Of a stretch of 64,000 bases of DNA, positions 25,498 through 35,168 are shown piece by piece. The stretch is from Microbacterium sp. Leaf288 (GTDB lineage: Bacteria; Actinomycetota; Actinomycetes; Actinomycetales; Microbacteriaceae). Position numbers and translations under genes: made by a program. A model generated the notes under the pieces. The model was not told the origin of the DNA and made no database searches. It saw only the letters and a program-made list of their open reading frames with translations. Location: contig NZ_LMNI01000012.1 in the NCBI RefSeq assembly GCF_001422925.1, positions 558,345 to 622,344 of the forward strand, read 5' to 3'. Each line of letters starts with the position of its first letter. Position 1 is the first letter of the stretch.

Positions 25498-27957
25498 TCA
25501 GAGCTTGGAGATCGGGGCGATCTTGATCAGCAGCTTCTTCGGGCCGGCCGAGTCGAATCGCACGTGGGCGACGCGCTTCGCGCCCTCGCCCGTGACGGCG
25601 TCGACGCGGCCCTCACCGAAGTCGTCGTGACGGATGCGGTCGCCGGGCGCCAGCTCGAGGTCGCCGTTGTCGCGCACCTTGGCGGGGATCTTGTTCGCGA
25701 ACCGCTCGAGGTTGCCCGATGGCTCGCGCCGCGCCAGCGGCACCAGGTCATCGCCGTAGCGCCGACTGCCCGAACCGCCGAAGCCGGAGCCCGACCCCGA
25801 ACCTCGCCGCGCGTTCAGTGCGCGGGACTGTGTGCCGCCACGCGAGTTGACGTCGCCCGGCGACTGGCGCCAGTGCAGCAGCTCGGCCGGGATCTCCTGC
25901 AGGAACCGGCTCGGCATCGCCACCGTCACCTCGCCGAACTGCGCACGGGTCATCGCGAGCGAGAGGTACAGACGCTTGCGCGCCCGCGTGATGCCGACGT
26001 AGAACAGCCGGCGCTCCTCCTGCGGACCGCCGGGCTCCCCCGCCGAGATGCGGTGCGGGATGAGGTCCTCTTCGACCCCCGTGACGAACACGGCGTCGTA
26101 CTCGAGTCCCTTCGCCGTGTGCATCGTCATGAGCGACACCGAGCCCGAGGCGTCCTCGAGGTCGTCGGCATCGGATACGAGCGCCACTTCGGTCAGGAAG
26201 TCGAGCAAGGTGCCCTCGGGGTTGTTCCGCGCGAACTCACGGGCGACGGCGACCATCTCGTCGAGATTCTCGATACGCGCTTCGTCCTGCGCGTCCTTGC
26301 TGGCGCGCAGTGCGTCGTAGTAGCCGCTCTTGTTCAGCAGCAGCGTCAGACCCTCGGCGACCGCGGTCGGCGGGGCGAGCTCGCCCGTCGTCGGAAGCAT
26401 GATCTCGGATGCCTCGGCCAGCACCGCGTCGAGATGCGCGATGGCCGCCTGGATCTTGGGCCCGACGCCCAGCGCCGACGAGTTCGCGAGCGCGTCGCGG
26501 AACGTGATCTGCTGGTCGGCCGCGTACCGCGAGATCGTCTCGATCGTCACGTCGCCGATGCCGCGGCGCGGGCGGTTGATGATGCGGCGCATCGCCATCT
26601 CGTCGGCCGGGTTGGCGACCGCGACGAGGTACGCCAGGGCGTCCTTGATCTCGGCGCGCTCGTAGAACTTGGTGCCGCCCATGATCTTGTAGGGCAGCGC
26701 CGAGCGGATGAAGATCTCTTCCAGCGCACGGGACTGCGAGTTGGTGCGGTAGAACACCGCGACCTGCGAGTAGTCCACGCCGGCCCGGCGCAGGGCCTCG
26801 ATCTCGTCGGCGACGAACTGCGCCTCGTCGTGCTGCGAGTAGCCCGTGAAGCCGACGATCTGCTCACCCTCGCCGACGTCGGTCCACAGCTTCTTGTCTT
26901 TGCGGTCGAAGTTGTGGCTGATGACGGCGTTCGCGGCCGACAGGATGTTCTGCGTCGACCGGTAGTTCTGCTCGAGCAGCACCACCTTGGCGCCCGGATA
27001 GTCCTTCTCGAACTCGCTGATGTTGCGGATGTCGGCGCCGCGGAACGCGTAGATCGACTGGTCGGAGTCGCCGACGACGGTGAGCGACGCACCCTCTTCG
27101 GCGGCCGGCTCGGGCTCGAAGATCATCATGCCGCCGGAGCCGGCGAGGGGTGCAGCATCCGATCCCGGCGGACGCGTCAGCTCGTGGATCAGAGCGTACT
27201 GCGCGTGGTTGGTGTCCTGGTACTCGTCGACCAGCACGTGCCGGAAGCGACGCCGGTAGACGTCGGCGACCTGCGGGAACGCGCGGAACAGGAACACCGT
27301 CTGCCCGATGAGGTCGTCGAAGTCGAACGCGTTCGCCTTCTGCAGCTCACGCTGGTAGGCGCCGAACAGCTCGACGAACACGCGCTCGGCAGGATCGCTC
27401 ATGTTGGCCGTGCGGGCGTAGGACTCAGCATCCGCCAGCTCGTTCTTGAGCCGTGAGATCTTCGACTGTGTGGCGGCGGGCGTGAGGCCGAACGCGTCGG
27501 CCTCGTGCTCCTTGACGAGGCGCTTGATGAGCGCGCGCGAGTCGCCCGAGTCGTAGATCGTGAACGACTTGGTGAAGCCGAACTGCTCGGCCTCGCGCCG
27601 GAGGATCCGCACGCACGCCGAGTGGAAGGTCGAGATCCACATGCCGCGCGACGAGTCGCCCACGAGCTGCTCGACGCGCTCGCGCATCTCACCGGCGGCC
27701 TTGTTGGTGAAGGTGATCGCCAGGATCTGACTCGGCCACGCCTCACGGCCGCGCAGCAGCGACGCGATGCGCCGCGTCAGCACGCTGGTCTTGCCCGAGC
27801 CCGCGCCGGCCACGATGAGCAGTGCCTGCCCGCGGTACGTCACGGCCTCCCGCTGCTGCGGGTTGAGCCCTTCGAGCAGGTCCTCGTCGGGTCGTGCGCC
27901 GGGGGCCTGAGGGCCGATGTCTCTGCCGACGATGATGGGGGTGCTGGCGTCCGTCAT
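25498..27957 (-). CDS. pcrA: ATP-dependent DNA helicase PcrA/UvrD type
   Basis: A 819-residue SF1A helicase used in repair and replication restart. It has the Q-motif region LNPQQREAV and Walker A GAGSGKT at about 51-57. The DEYQDT box is near 245, followed by the VVGDSDQSIYAFRGAD and TMHTAKGLEYDAVFVTG motifs and the VGITRARKRLYL motif. The C-terminal ~50 residues form the Tudor-like DDFGEGRV domain, which binds RNA polymerase in PcrA. There is a Ser/Gly-rich linker before it. No frameshift or damage. Confidence 0.95.
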   Translation of the reverse strand: MTDASTPIIVGRDIGPQAPGARPDEDLLEGLNPQQREAVTYRGQALLIVAGAGSGKTSVLTRRIASLLRGREAWPSQILAITFTNKAAGEMRERVEQLVGDSSRGMWISTFHSACVRILRREAEQFGFTKSFTIYDSGDSRALIKRLVKEHEADAFGLTPAATQSKISRLKNELADAESYARTANMSDPAERVFVELFGAYQRELQKANAFDFDDLIGQTVFLFRAFPQVADVYRRRFRHVLVDEYQDTNHAQYALIHELTRPPGSDAAPLAGSGGMMIFEPEPAAEEGASLTVVGDSDQSIYAFRGADIRNISEFEKDYPGAKVVLLEQNYRSTQNILSAANAVISHNFDRKDKKLWTDVGEGEQIVGFTGYSQHDEAQFVADEIEALRRAGVDYSQVAVFYRTNSQSRALEEIFIRSALPYKIMGGTKFYERAEIKDALAYLVAVANPADEMAMRRIINRPRRGIGDVTIETISRYAADQQITFRDALANSSALGVGPKIQAAIAHLDAVLAEASEIMLPTTGELAPPTAVAEGLTLLLNKSGYYDALRASKDAQDEARIENLDEMVAVAREFARNNPEGTLLDFLTEVALVSDADDLEDASGSVSLMTMHTAKGLEYDAVFVTGVEEDLIPHRISAGEPGGPQEERRLFYVGITRARKRLYLSLAMTRAQFGEVTVAMPSRFLQEIPAELLHWRQSPGDVNSRGGTQSRALNARRGSGSGSGFGGSGSRRYGDDLVPLARREPSGNLERFANKIPAKVRDNGDLELAPGDRIRHDDFGEGRVDAVTGEGAKRVAHVRFDSAGPKKLLIKIAPISKL

Positions 27958-28036
27958 TGCCCGTCAAGTCTAGGCGCGCACGCCGACACCCACACCGCCG
28001 CGGCGCCCGACGGATGGAGCGGACGAATGCTGCGCC

Positions 28037-28918
28037 TCACGGCAGCCGCGATGCCGCCGCCTTCAGGAGCTTCAGCGCCGGCGACACCTCCTTCAGCCGT
28101 TCCTCGGCCTCGTCGCGCAGCAGGTCGGCGATCGTCTCGTAGGCGTCGGACGGCTCGCCCGCCCGGCCCGCGAGCGCGCCTTCGTGGGACACCCGGCGCG
28201 CGAGCAGCATCGCATCGCGGTGCGCGCCGAGCACGTCATGCAGGTCTTCGCCGGCGTCCGTGATGGCTTCGACCTGCGGGGGGAACAGGTCCGGCGCCAC
28301 GTCGGCGATCGCCTCTGCCACATACCGCGTGCGGCGTGCGGCCTTGCGCAGCTCGTGGTACGCCTCGTCCGAGCCGTCGAGTCGGCCCTCGGCCTTCTCC
28401 ACGCGCCGCGCCTGCTTTGCGAGCACGCTGGCGAGCACGGCGGCTGCGGGGCGATCCGGCTCGACGACGACCGCCGGGTCGACGAACTCCCGCAGCAGCC
28501 GCGCGCGCTCCTCCGCCCGCGGCGAGCGCGCGAGCTCCACGAGTCGCTCGTGCGCAGCGGGGTAGGCCTCGCGCTGGCTCTGGACGAGCCGATGCACGAC
28601 CGCCGGGTCGTCGATCTCAGCGCGCTCCAACAGCTGCTCCGCGACGTCAGCGCGCACTTCGATGTCGCGCACGACGCCGAGTTCGCGGCCCCACTCGGCG
28701 TAGGCGACCCGCACCCGCTCGGCAGCCCGCGCGTCGAGCGCCTCGCGAAACCCCCCGAGCACACTGCGCAGACGCCGCACCCGCACGCGGTGCTGATGCA
28801 CCCCGTCGGGCTCGTCGGCCAGGGCTGCGGCGGCGCTCTGCTCGACCTCGGCCGCCGCGCGGCGCAGGATCTCCCCGAGCACGTCCCCGACGGTGGGGCT
28901 CTCCCGCGACCTGCGCAT
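28037..28918 (-). CDS. CHAD domain-containing protein
   Basis: A 293-residue predicted cytosolic protein with a single CHAD domain. That helical domain is rich in conserved His/Arg/Lys and binds polyphosphate. The typical pattern VHQHRVRVRRLRSVLGGF is near residue 40. ELRKAARRTRYVAEAI lies near 185, where the basic residues line the groove. There is no CYTH partner domain, which many homologues have fused. Clear polyphosphate-metabolism neighbours are not visible here. Confidence 0.85.
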   Translation of the reverse strand: MRRSRESPTVGDVLGEILRRAAAEVEQSAAAALADEPDGVHQHRVRVRRLRSVLGGFREALDARAAERVRVAYAEWGRELGVVRDIEVRADVAEQLLERAEIDDPAVVHRLVQSQREAYPAAHERLVELARSPRAEERARLLREFVDPAVVVEPDRPAAAVLASVLAKQARRVEKAEGRLDGSDEAYHELRKAARRTRYVAEAIADVAPDLFPPQVEAITDAGEDLHDVLGAHRDAMLLARRVSHEGALAGRAGEPSDAYETIADLLRDEAEERLKEVSPALKLLKAAASRLP

Positions 28919-29116
28919 CCCCCGAGCCTAGGGACGCACCACGCGGCGGGGAAGATCGGCGACCAGCGGAGGAGATGTGGCCGCCGGAGGGCCCGGGGCG
29001 CAGCATCCGTCCTCCGCTCCTCACATCCCCTCCGCCCGAATCACCCGCGTGGCCGGTGGAAGACTCGGGGGCTGGCCGGGGAGAGCTTTCAGGCGCGAGT
29101 GGGCAAGATGGACCTC

Positions 29117-29506
29117 ATGCGCACCCTCCTCAACATCATCTGGCTCGTGCTGTCGGGCTTCTGGATGTTCCTCGGCTACATGCTGGCGGGGGTGGTGCTG
29201 TGCATCCTGATCCTCACCATCCCGTGGGGCGTCGCCTCGTTCCGCATCGGCCTCTACGCCCTCTGGCCGTTCGGCCGGACCATCGTCGACAAGCCGACGT
29301 CGGGGGTCGGCTCGTTCCTCGGCAACGTCGTCTGGGTGATCCTCGCCGGCTGGTGGCTGGCGATCGGTCACATCATCACCGGCATCGCGCTGTGCATCAC
29401 GATCATCGGCATTCCGCTGGGCGTCGCGAGCTTCAAGCTCGTCCCGATCTCGCTCATGCCCCTCGGCAAGGTCATCGTCGACAGCCGCACGCTGCAGCCG
29501 GTCTGA
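29117..29506 (+). CDS. YccF domain-containing membrane protein
   Basis: A 129-residue inner-membrane protein with two copies of the YccF motif. Each has a hydrophobic pair followed by a GVASFRIG/GVASFKLV and a WPFGRTIVD/MPLGKVIVD segment. The E. coli relative YccF starts with MRT, so I chose the ATG at 29117; an ATG at 29108 (adding three residues) is equally possible. The function of the family is unknown. It is nine bases upstream of the GntR gene. Confidence 0.8.
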   Translation: MRTLLNIIWLVLSGFWMFLGYMLAGVVLCILILTIPWGVASFRIGLYALWPFGRTIVDKPTSGVGSFLGNVVWVILAGWWLAIGHIITGIALCITIIGIPLGVASFKLVPISLMPLGKVIVDSRTLQPV

Positions 29507-29514
29507 GTCTGCCC

Positions 29515-30204
29515 GTGACTGCCCAGCCCTCATCCGCCGGCACGGCGGCCGACGCCACGATCGGCGCGACGCATCAACCGCTGCGCGAACGCGTGCGGGA
29601 TCTCCTTCGCGACCGGATCGTGCGCGGCGATTTCGTGCCCGGCGACCGCCTGGTGGAGCGAGTGCTCGCTGAAGAGATGGGTGTCTCGCGCGTCCCGGTC
29701 CGTGAAGCGCTCACCCTCCTCAAGGGCGAGGGCTTCGTGCAGGAGGTGCCGCGTCGCGGCGTCATCGTCACGGTGCTGGCGAAGGAGGACGTCGACGATC
29801 TCTTCGACGTGCGCGTCGCCCTCGATGTGCAGTGCGCGCGCCTCGCGAGCGCGCGGGCGACGGATGCGGAGATCCAGGCGCTCGCCGCCATCGCCGACGA
29901 AGCCGACGCCGCGCTCGCGCGGGGCGACCTCGGTGCGATCGCCGAGCTGAACCAGGCCTTCCACGACGCCCTTCCGCGCATGGCGCACAACCGCATCCTG
30001 GCGTCGACCATCGAGCCGCTCGAGGGCCGGCTCCACTGGGTGCTCCGCCAGAACCGGTCACCCGAGATCCTGCTCGCCGAGCATCGGGAGCTGGTCGAGG
30101 CCCTCGCGAAGCGCGACGCCGACAGGGCTGCGGATGTCGCGCTGCGCCATGTGGACACGAGCCGCGCCCTCTGCCACGAGATCATGTTCGGCGACGAGGA
30201 CTGA
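29515..30204 (+). CDS. GntR/FadR-family transcriptional regulator
   Basis: A 229-residue repressor. The N-terminal winged helix (roughly 20-85: LRERVRDLLRDRIVRGDFVPG and GVSRVPVREALTLLKGEG) is followed by an all-helical FCD effector domain, with the metal-binding His/Asp residues in D-V-R-V-A-L-D, NQAFHDAL and EHRELVEAL. The FCD type usually senses a small organic acid. Start is GTG, directly behind the YccF gene. It has no adjacent catabolic operon, so the target is not evident. Confidence 0.88.
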   Translation: MTAQPSSAGTAADATIGATHQPLRERVRDLLRDRIVRGDFVPGDRLVERVLAEEMGVSRVPVREALTLLKGEGFVQEVPRRGVIVTVLAKEDVDDLFDVRVALDVQCARLASARATDAEIQALAAIADEADAALARGDLGAIAELNQAFHDALPRMAHNRILASTIEPLEGRLHWVLRQNRSPEILLAEHRELVEALAKRDADRAADVALRHVDTSRALCHEIMFGDED

Positions 30205-30278
30205 AACGGCGGCCGTGACGGTCTCCACCGAGCCTCCGGCCGCGTGGACCGAGCCGCGGGCACGCAGTATCCATCTCC

Positions 30279-30959
30279 TCAGAGAAGTCGTCGCGCCGAG
30301 GCCCAGGCTGTCAACTCGTACCGGGACGACAGCTGCAGCTTGCGCAGCACCGCCGACACGTGCGATTCCACGGTCTTCATGGAGATGAAGAGCTCCGCCG
30401 CCACCTCTTTGTATGCGTAGCCGCGGGCGATGAGGCGCATCACCTCCTGCTCGCGCGACGAGAGGCGGTCGAGTTCGTCGTTGGTCGTCGCGGTCTCGCC
30501 GACGGCGGCACCGAAGGCATCGAGCACGAACCCCGCGAGGCGCGGCGAGAACACGGCGTCGCCGTCGGCGACCGCGTGCACGGCTCGACTGACCTCCGCA
30601 CCTGACGAGCCCTTCGTGATGTAGCCGCGGGCACCGGCGCGGATGACCCGGACCACGTCCTCCGCGGCATCCGACACGCTGAGCGCCAGGAAGCGCGTCG
30701 CGGGAACGGCCGGCGCGGCGCCTCGGATGACCGCCTCCCCGCCGGCGGCGTCAGGACCCGACGCCGCGCCGGCGCCCACCGGCAGGTGCACGTCGAGCAG
30801 CACGACGTCGGGCGCGGTGGCCTCGATGATCGCGATCGCAGATGCGGCGTCGGCCGCCTCGCCGACGACCTCGACCGACGCGTCGAGGTCGGCACGCAGA
30901 CCCGAGCGGAAGATCGAGTGGTCGTCGACGATCACGACCCGCACGGTGCGTTCAGCCAC
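30279..30959 (-). CDS. NarL/LuxR-family response regulator
   Basis: A 226-residue two-component regulator. The receiver domain has the acidic VIVDDHSIFR start, and the phospho-accepting Asp sits in VVLLDVHLP near residue 54. The domain is followed by a LuxR-type helix-turn-helix, SSREQEVMRLIARG and SMKTVESHVSAVLRKL. The receiver carries an unusual insertion after VHLP (GAGAASGPDAAGGEAVIRG), which is long for this family. The gene overlaps the histidine kinase gene by eight bases, so the two form one system. Confidence 0.92.
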   Translation of the reverse strand: MAERTVRVVIVDDHSIFRSGLRADLDASVEVVGEAADAASAIAIIEATAPDVVLLDVHLPVGAGAASGPDAAGGEAVIRGAAPAVPATRFLALSVSDAAEDVVRVIRAGARGYITKGSSGAEVSRAVHAVADGDAVFSPRLAGFVLDAFGAAVGETATTNDELDRLSSREQEVMRLIARGYAYKEVAAELFISMKTVESHVSAVLRKLQLSSRYELTAWASARRLL

Positions 30960-32316
30960 GGCTCCCCTCCCGGGAGTATGCAGACCCCGTGTCGGGCGAG
31001 GGGGTCGTGGAGAACCGCAGGTGCACCTCGGTGCCGCCGCCGGCTCCGCGCCGGATGGTCGCCGAGCCGCCCGCCCGGCGCATGCGGCCGAGGATGGATT
31101 GACGGATGCCGAGCCTGTCGTCCGGGATGTCGTCGAGGTCGAACCCGGGGCCGCGGTCGCGCACGTACACGTCGACGGCGTTCGCGTTGCCCTCGATGTA
31201 GACCGACACGTCGCCGCCGGCGTGGCGGGCGGCGTTCAGCATCGCCTCGCGTGAGGCCGCCGCGACCTCGCCGCTCGCGCGCTCGGCCGGAAGTCCCGCT
31301 GAGACGACGTCGATGCGCACCGGGTAATCGAGCTCGAGGGCGGCGGCGTAGTCGCGCAGGTCGGTCGGCAGGTCGCTGTCGGCGGGGGCGTCGCCGTCGT
31401 AGAGCCAGGCACGCAGCTCGCGCTCCTGGGCGCGGGCGAGGCGTGAGACCTCGCTCGATGCACCCGCGCGATTCTGGATCAGGGCAAGTGTCTGCAGCAC
31501 TGAATCGTGCAGGTGCGCAGCCATCTCGGCGCGCTGCTCCTCGCGAATGCGCCGCACGCGCTCCCCCGAGAGCTCGCGCCAGCGGTCCACGAGGATCGAC
31601 GAGTACACGAGCAGGATGCCCGCGATGGGCACCAGCGCGATCACGAACCCCGCGACGCCGGTCTGCCGCAGGGCCGAGAGCTGCGTGAGCAGCAGCAGGA
31701 TCAGGGCCACGGTCACCACGATGCGCACGACGTTCTCGTGCCGCGGGCCGCGCGCGGGGTCGCGCCGATCGACGAGCGTCGCCCAGGCGCCGGCCGCGAC
31801 CGCGAGCGCCATCGCGAGGACCACGCCTCCCACCCATCCGGGCAGCGACGTCCCTCCGACGCCGGTCGCCCCGAACAGGGCGATCGCAGCCATCGTCACC
31901 AGCGCGACCGCGATCGCGGCCCCGGTGAGCAGCCAGGCCACGGGCACCCGACGTGTCGGCACGTCGTGCGCGCGTGCGGCCTCGGTGGCAGCATCCGTCT
32001 TCCAGGCGCTCGTCGCGTCGCCCGCGCCGGCTGTGCCCGGAGCGGCCCCGGGAGGCCGCGGGTCGTCCCACGGCACGAACACCCACAGCCACGCGTACAG
32101 CAGCGCGCCGGCACCCCACACGGCGGTCAGCGCGACGAACGCTGTGCGCAGGAGCCACAGGGGCCAGCCCAGATGGCGGGCGAGACCCGCCGAGACTCCG
32201 GAGACGGCACAGTCACGCGGACGACGCAGCGGCGGGCGGCCCGGAGGTGTCGGCGCCGGCCGCACCACGTCTGCGACGGCGGGCGTCGGAGTCGTGGAGG
32301 AGGGCATGCCGACCAT
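30952..32316 (-). CDS. Histidine kinase with N-terminal PspC domain
   Basis: A 454-residue sensor. The N terminus (about 25-90) carries a PspC domain (AGLARHLGWPLWLLRTAFV) that sits in the membrane. Further hydrophobic helices around 100-240 follow. The dimerisation/phospho-acceptor helix AHLHDSVLQTLALIQN is near residue 268, and the HATPase region near 395-440 holds DRLGIRQSILGRM and GGGTEVHLRFS. NarL-type kinases of this architecture sense envelope stress. It is divergent from another PspC protein and overlaps its response regulator gene. Confidence 0.9.
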   Translation of the reverse strand: MVGMPSSTTPTPAVADVVRPAPTPPGRPPLRRPRDCAVSGVSAGLARHLGWPLWLLRTAFVALTAVWGAGALLYAWLWVFVPWDDPRPPGAAPGTAGAGDATSAWKTDAATEAARAHDVPTRRVPVAWLLTGAAIAVALVTMAAIALFGATGVGGTSLPGWVGGVVLAMALAVAAGAWATLVDRRDPARGPRHENVVRIVVTVALILLLLTQLSALRQTGVAGFVIALVPIAGILLVYSSILVDRWRELSGERVRRIREEQRAEMAAHLHDSVLQTLALIQNRAGASSEVSRLARAQERELRAWLYDGDAPADSDLPTDLRDYAAALELDYPVRIDVVSAGLPAERASGEVAAASREAMLNAARHAGGDVSVYIEGNANAVDVYVRDRGPGFDLDDIPDDRLGIRQSILGRMRRAGGSATIRRGAGGGTEVHLRFSTTPSPDTGSAYSREGSRG

Positions 32317-32422
32317 CCAATCATCGTGCCCGACCCCGAGCCACGATGCAGAGCGGAGATCAGGGACGCGTCAGGGGATCACCCCATAGCGAGCCCCTCG
32401 CCGTGGCCGCCAGGGTGGATGC

Positions 32423-34042
32423 ATGACCGACACGACCTCCGCTCCCCCCACCGATCCGGGACCGCCGCCGACCGCCCCTCCGGGGCTGCCGACCGGCACG
32501 GACCGGTTCTTCTCGTGGGTGGAGGGCCTCGGCATCGTCCGCGCAGACGGGTGGCTCGGCGGCGTGTGCGGCGGCCTCGCGGCGCGCCTGCGGATCGACC
32601 CGATCATCGTGCGCGGCATCTTCGTCGTGGTGGCGCTCTTCGGGTTCCCGGCGCTGCTCGTCTACGCGATCGCGTGGGCGCTGCTTCCCGACACGAGCGG
32701 GCGCATCCACCTGCGCGAGCTCTTCCACGGCCGCTACGACGCCGCGATGACCGGCGTCTTCATCCTCGCCGTCGTCGGGTTCGTCCCCGTCGTGCCGTGG
32801 CTGCGCAACATCCTGATGTGGCCGCTGTGGGCGCTCACCGGGTTCGCGCCGTGGGCCTGGGACGGCTCGGGCATCTGGGACCTCGGCTCTCCGTTCGGCG
32901 GCATCGGCGTGATCCTCGCCCTCGCGCTCATCGGCACGGCCGTCTACTTCATCGTCCGGGCGGCTCAGGCCGGCCGGCCCTCCCGGGCGGGCGCGCCGAC
33001 GGCTTCCGCGCCGCCCGCCCCGGTCGCGTCGCATTCGGGTGTCGACGCGGCCTCTCCTCTCGCGGCCGACGCCGCGGGCATCGCGGATCCGGCCGGTCGG
33101 GCGCCGGCCGGATCCGCGACAGGATCGGAGACGGTCCCCGCTCCCACTCCCGACGCCGCCGATGTCGCGGCGGCGGACTGGCGCGCCGATTGGCGCGCGA
33201 GCCAGGAAGAGTGGCGGGTGCAGAACGACGCGTGGCGTCGCAGTCAGCAGGACGCCGCCCGCGCCGCCCGCGAACAGGCCCGGCGTGAACGACACGCGCA
33301 CGGCGCCGCGTACGCCGCCGAGGCCGAAGAGCGTCGCCGCGTGCGCCGTGCGACCCGCCCGCGCACGAGCTTCGTGTTCGTGGTCACGGCCCTGGGTGCC
33401 GCGATCGTCGCCGGAGCACTGACCGTGCTGATCACCCTGGGCGACCCGGCGCTGGCCGGCTTCGCGGCCGCCATCGGCATCCTGTCCGCCGCGATCGTCG
33501 TGAGCCTCGCGATGGTGGTCGCCGGCATCGCGCGTCGCCGCAGCGGCTTCCTCACCGCGGTCGCGATCGTGCTGGTGACCATCGGCGTCGTGACGGCCAT
33601 CGCCTCGGGCCCGCGCAGTTTCGTGCTCGGGAACGTGGATCTGGGTACGAGCACCGTTCCCACCACGATCGTGCAGCCCTTCGGCAGCACGGACATCACG
33701 GTGCTGCCCCTCTCGGAGGACGAGAACGTCGACGCCGGCACCATCACGATCCGCAAGAGCACCGGCGTCACCTACATCACGGTGAACCCGGGCACCGCCG
33801 TGGAGATCGAGGCGCGGCTGGGCGCCGGCCGAGTGGAGGTGCAGCGCCTCGACCCGCGGTCGAACTCCGTCGAGGACGTGCCCGTCACCTTGCGCCCCGG
33901 AGAAGAGGGGACGTCGGAGTGGTCGTGGTCCACCCGCAACACCACCGCCGACGCCGACGCTGCCACCCGTCAGAAGATCGTGCTGGAGCAGGGGCTCGGC
34001 TCCGTCTACGTGACCGTCTATGAGCCGGAGGAAGAGCGATGA
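32423..34042 (+). CDS. PspC/LiaF-like domain membrane protein
   Basis: A 539-residue membrane protein. The N-terminal PspC domain (about 25-85: GGVCGGLAARLRIDPIIVRGIFV) is followed by several helices. A central charged Ala/Arg stretch contains repeated RADWRASQEEWRVQ elements and looks coiled. More helices and a C-terminal soluble domain, resembling the LiaF-type beta domain with TTIVQPFGSTDITVLPL, complete it. In Bacillus-type systems such a protein inhibits the kinase. It is divergent from the PspC kinase gene and coupled by ATGA overlap to the next gene. Confidence 0.85.
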   Translation: MTDTTSAPPTDPGPPPTAPPGLPTGTDRFFSWVEGLGIVRADGWLGGVCGGLAARLRIDPIIVRGIFVVVALFGFPALLVYAIAWALLPDTSGRIHLRELFHGRYDAAMTGVFILAVVGFVPVVPWLRNILMWPLWALTGFAPWAWDGSGIWDLGSPFGGIGVILALALIGTAVYFIVRAAQAGRPSRAGAPTASAPPAPVASHSGVDAASPLAADAAGIADPAGRAPAGSATGSETVPAPTPDAADVAAADWRADWRASQEEWRVQNDAWRRSQQDAARAAREQARRERHAHGAAYAAEAEERRRVRRATRPRTSFVFVVTALGAAIVAGALTVLITLGDPALAGFAAAIGILSAAIVVSLAMVVAGIARRRSGFLTAVAIVLVTIGVVTAIASGPRSFVLGNVDLGTSTVPTTIVQPFGSTDITVLPLSEDENVDAGTITIRKSTGVTYITVNPGTAVEIEARLGAGRVEVQRLDPRSNSVEDVPVTLRPGEEGTSEWSWSTRNTTADADAATRQKIVLEQGLGSVYVTVYEPEEER

Positions 34043-34401
34043 CCGACACGAACCCCACCCTCGACCTGACGCAGTCCCTGGTGTTCGCCCCATCCGCCGG
34101 GACGCCTGACCAGCAGCCCGTCACCGGCGCTGCGGCTGATGCGGCGCCGCGCACGCGCTGGGCGGCGATCATCTGGGGTCTGGTCTTCGCGGTGATCTCC
34201 GCGACGGCACTGTGGGTCACCGTCGACGCGGGCCGTCGCGACGCCGTGGCGGACTGGGTCGTCTCCCTCTCCCCGCCCGCGATCGTCGCGTACCTCTTGC
34301 TCGCCGCGGGCGCGATCGCGCTCGTGGGCGGCCTGGTCGGCATCGCCCGTCGCCTGCAGCGCGGGCCGCGCAGCGCAGCGACCGCTCCCCCGACCGCTTG
34401 A
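34039..34401 (+). CDS. Small two-helix membrane protein, PspC-linked
   Basis: A 120-residue membrane protein with two predicted transmembrane helices, around residues 38-60 and 76-98 (IIWGLVFAVISATALWV, PAIVAYLLLAAGAIALVGG). The start codon overlaps the PspC gene stop (ATGA), so it is translationally coupled. I do not recognise the family. By position it should belong to the PspC/LiaF-type stress module. Confidence 0.6.
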   Translation: MTDTNPTLDLTQSLVFAPSAGTPDQQPVTGAAADAAPRTRWAAIIWGLVFAVISATALWVTVDAGRRDAVADWVVSLSPPAIVAYLLLAAGAIALVGGLVGIARRLQRGPRSAATAPPTA

Positions 34402-34403
34402 CT

Positions 34404-34454
34404 GCTCACCTGTCACGAAGCGCCGACTCACCCGGCGATTCGTGACAGGTGAGC
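34404..34454 (+). terminator. Long hairpin terminator between convergent genes
   Basis: A 16-bp perfect stem (34404-34419 pairs with 34439-34454) continues, after one mismatch, as a 5-bp stem (CGCCG, 34421-34425, with CGGCG, 34433-34437) and a short loop. It begins three bases after the stop codon of the small membrane protein gene and faces the lipoprotein gene, so it can end transcription from both sides. Confidence 0.85.
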
Positions 34455-34555
34455 GGCCTGAGCGCCCGCGAACGCGAACGCGCCGTGCGCCCGAAGGCAC
34501 ACGGCGCGAACGCGGTGGATCAGGCGCCGGCCGTGGGGCGGCCGACGCCTGACGA

Positions 34556-35074
34556 TCACTCGGCGACGAGGCTGCTGCAGCCCTCGTCGCCCGAGCCGAC
34601 GCAGACCACGAGGGTCTCGGCGTCGACGAGGTCCTCGGGAACCTGGAAGCTCCACACGAACGTGTAGGACTTCTCGGGCGTCATCGGCACCTCGACGGAG
34701 CGCTGCGAGACCGCGTCGGCCGAGAACGACTCGTCCGTCGTCGAGCGCAGGACGGGCGCCACATCGACGTCGGACTGGCCCTTCTCCGACACCCACTGGG
34801 CGACGTTGACGGTGACCCACTGGTTGCCCTCGGCGGGCTCGTCGAGCGTGGCGGCGGCGCTCTCGTCGGGGACGATGCTGCTCCACACCTCGAGCTCGGT
34901 GCCGTCGGCGCCGACGCGCTCACCGGCGGCGGCGGGCTCGGTGACCGACGAGGTCACGACGGAGTCAGCGGCCGACGAGGACGTCGGCTCGGGGCTGGCG
35001 GTGGACGCGCAGCCGGCGAGCAGAAGGCCGGAGACGGCGGCGATGGACAGGAGTGCTGTGCTTCGTGAGCGCAT
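34556..35074 (-). CDS. Uncharacterised lipoprotein
   Basis: A 172-residue exported lipoprotein. The signal peptide has the lipobox LLLAGC with Cys at 22, followed by a Ser/Thr/Ala-rich linker and then an all-beta looking domain (LEVWSSIVPDESAAATL, WVTVNVAQWVSEKGQS, SYTFVWSFQVPEDL). Two Cys near the C terminus (VVCVGSGDEGC) could form a disulfide. I do not recognise the family; it may be an immunoglobulin-like or DUF4352-type telokin domain. It is convergent with the PspC genes and is preceded by an AT-rich stretch that may hold its promoter. Confidence 0.65.
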   Translation of the reverse strand: MRSRSTALLSIAAVSGLLLAGCASTASPEPTSSSAADSVVTSSVTEPAAAGERVGADGTELEVWSSIVPDESAAATLDEPAEGNQWVTVNVAQWVSEKGQSDVDVAPVLRSTTDESFSADAVSQRSVEVPMTPEKSYTFVWSFQVPEDLVDAETLVVCVGSGDEGCSSLVAE

Positions 35075-35168
35075 GGTGAATACCTCTTCGAATTGTTTCG
35101 GGGATGTTTCTAAAGTACTCCTCCGACACGTGTGGTCCGACCACGCGCGAACGGTGCACTCCCCCGTT

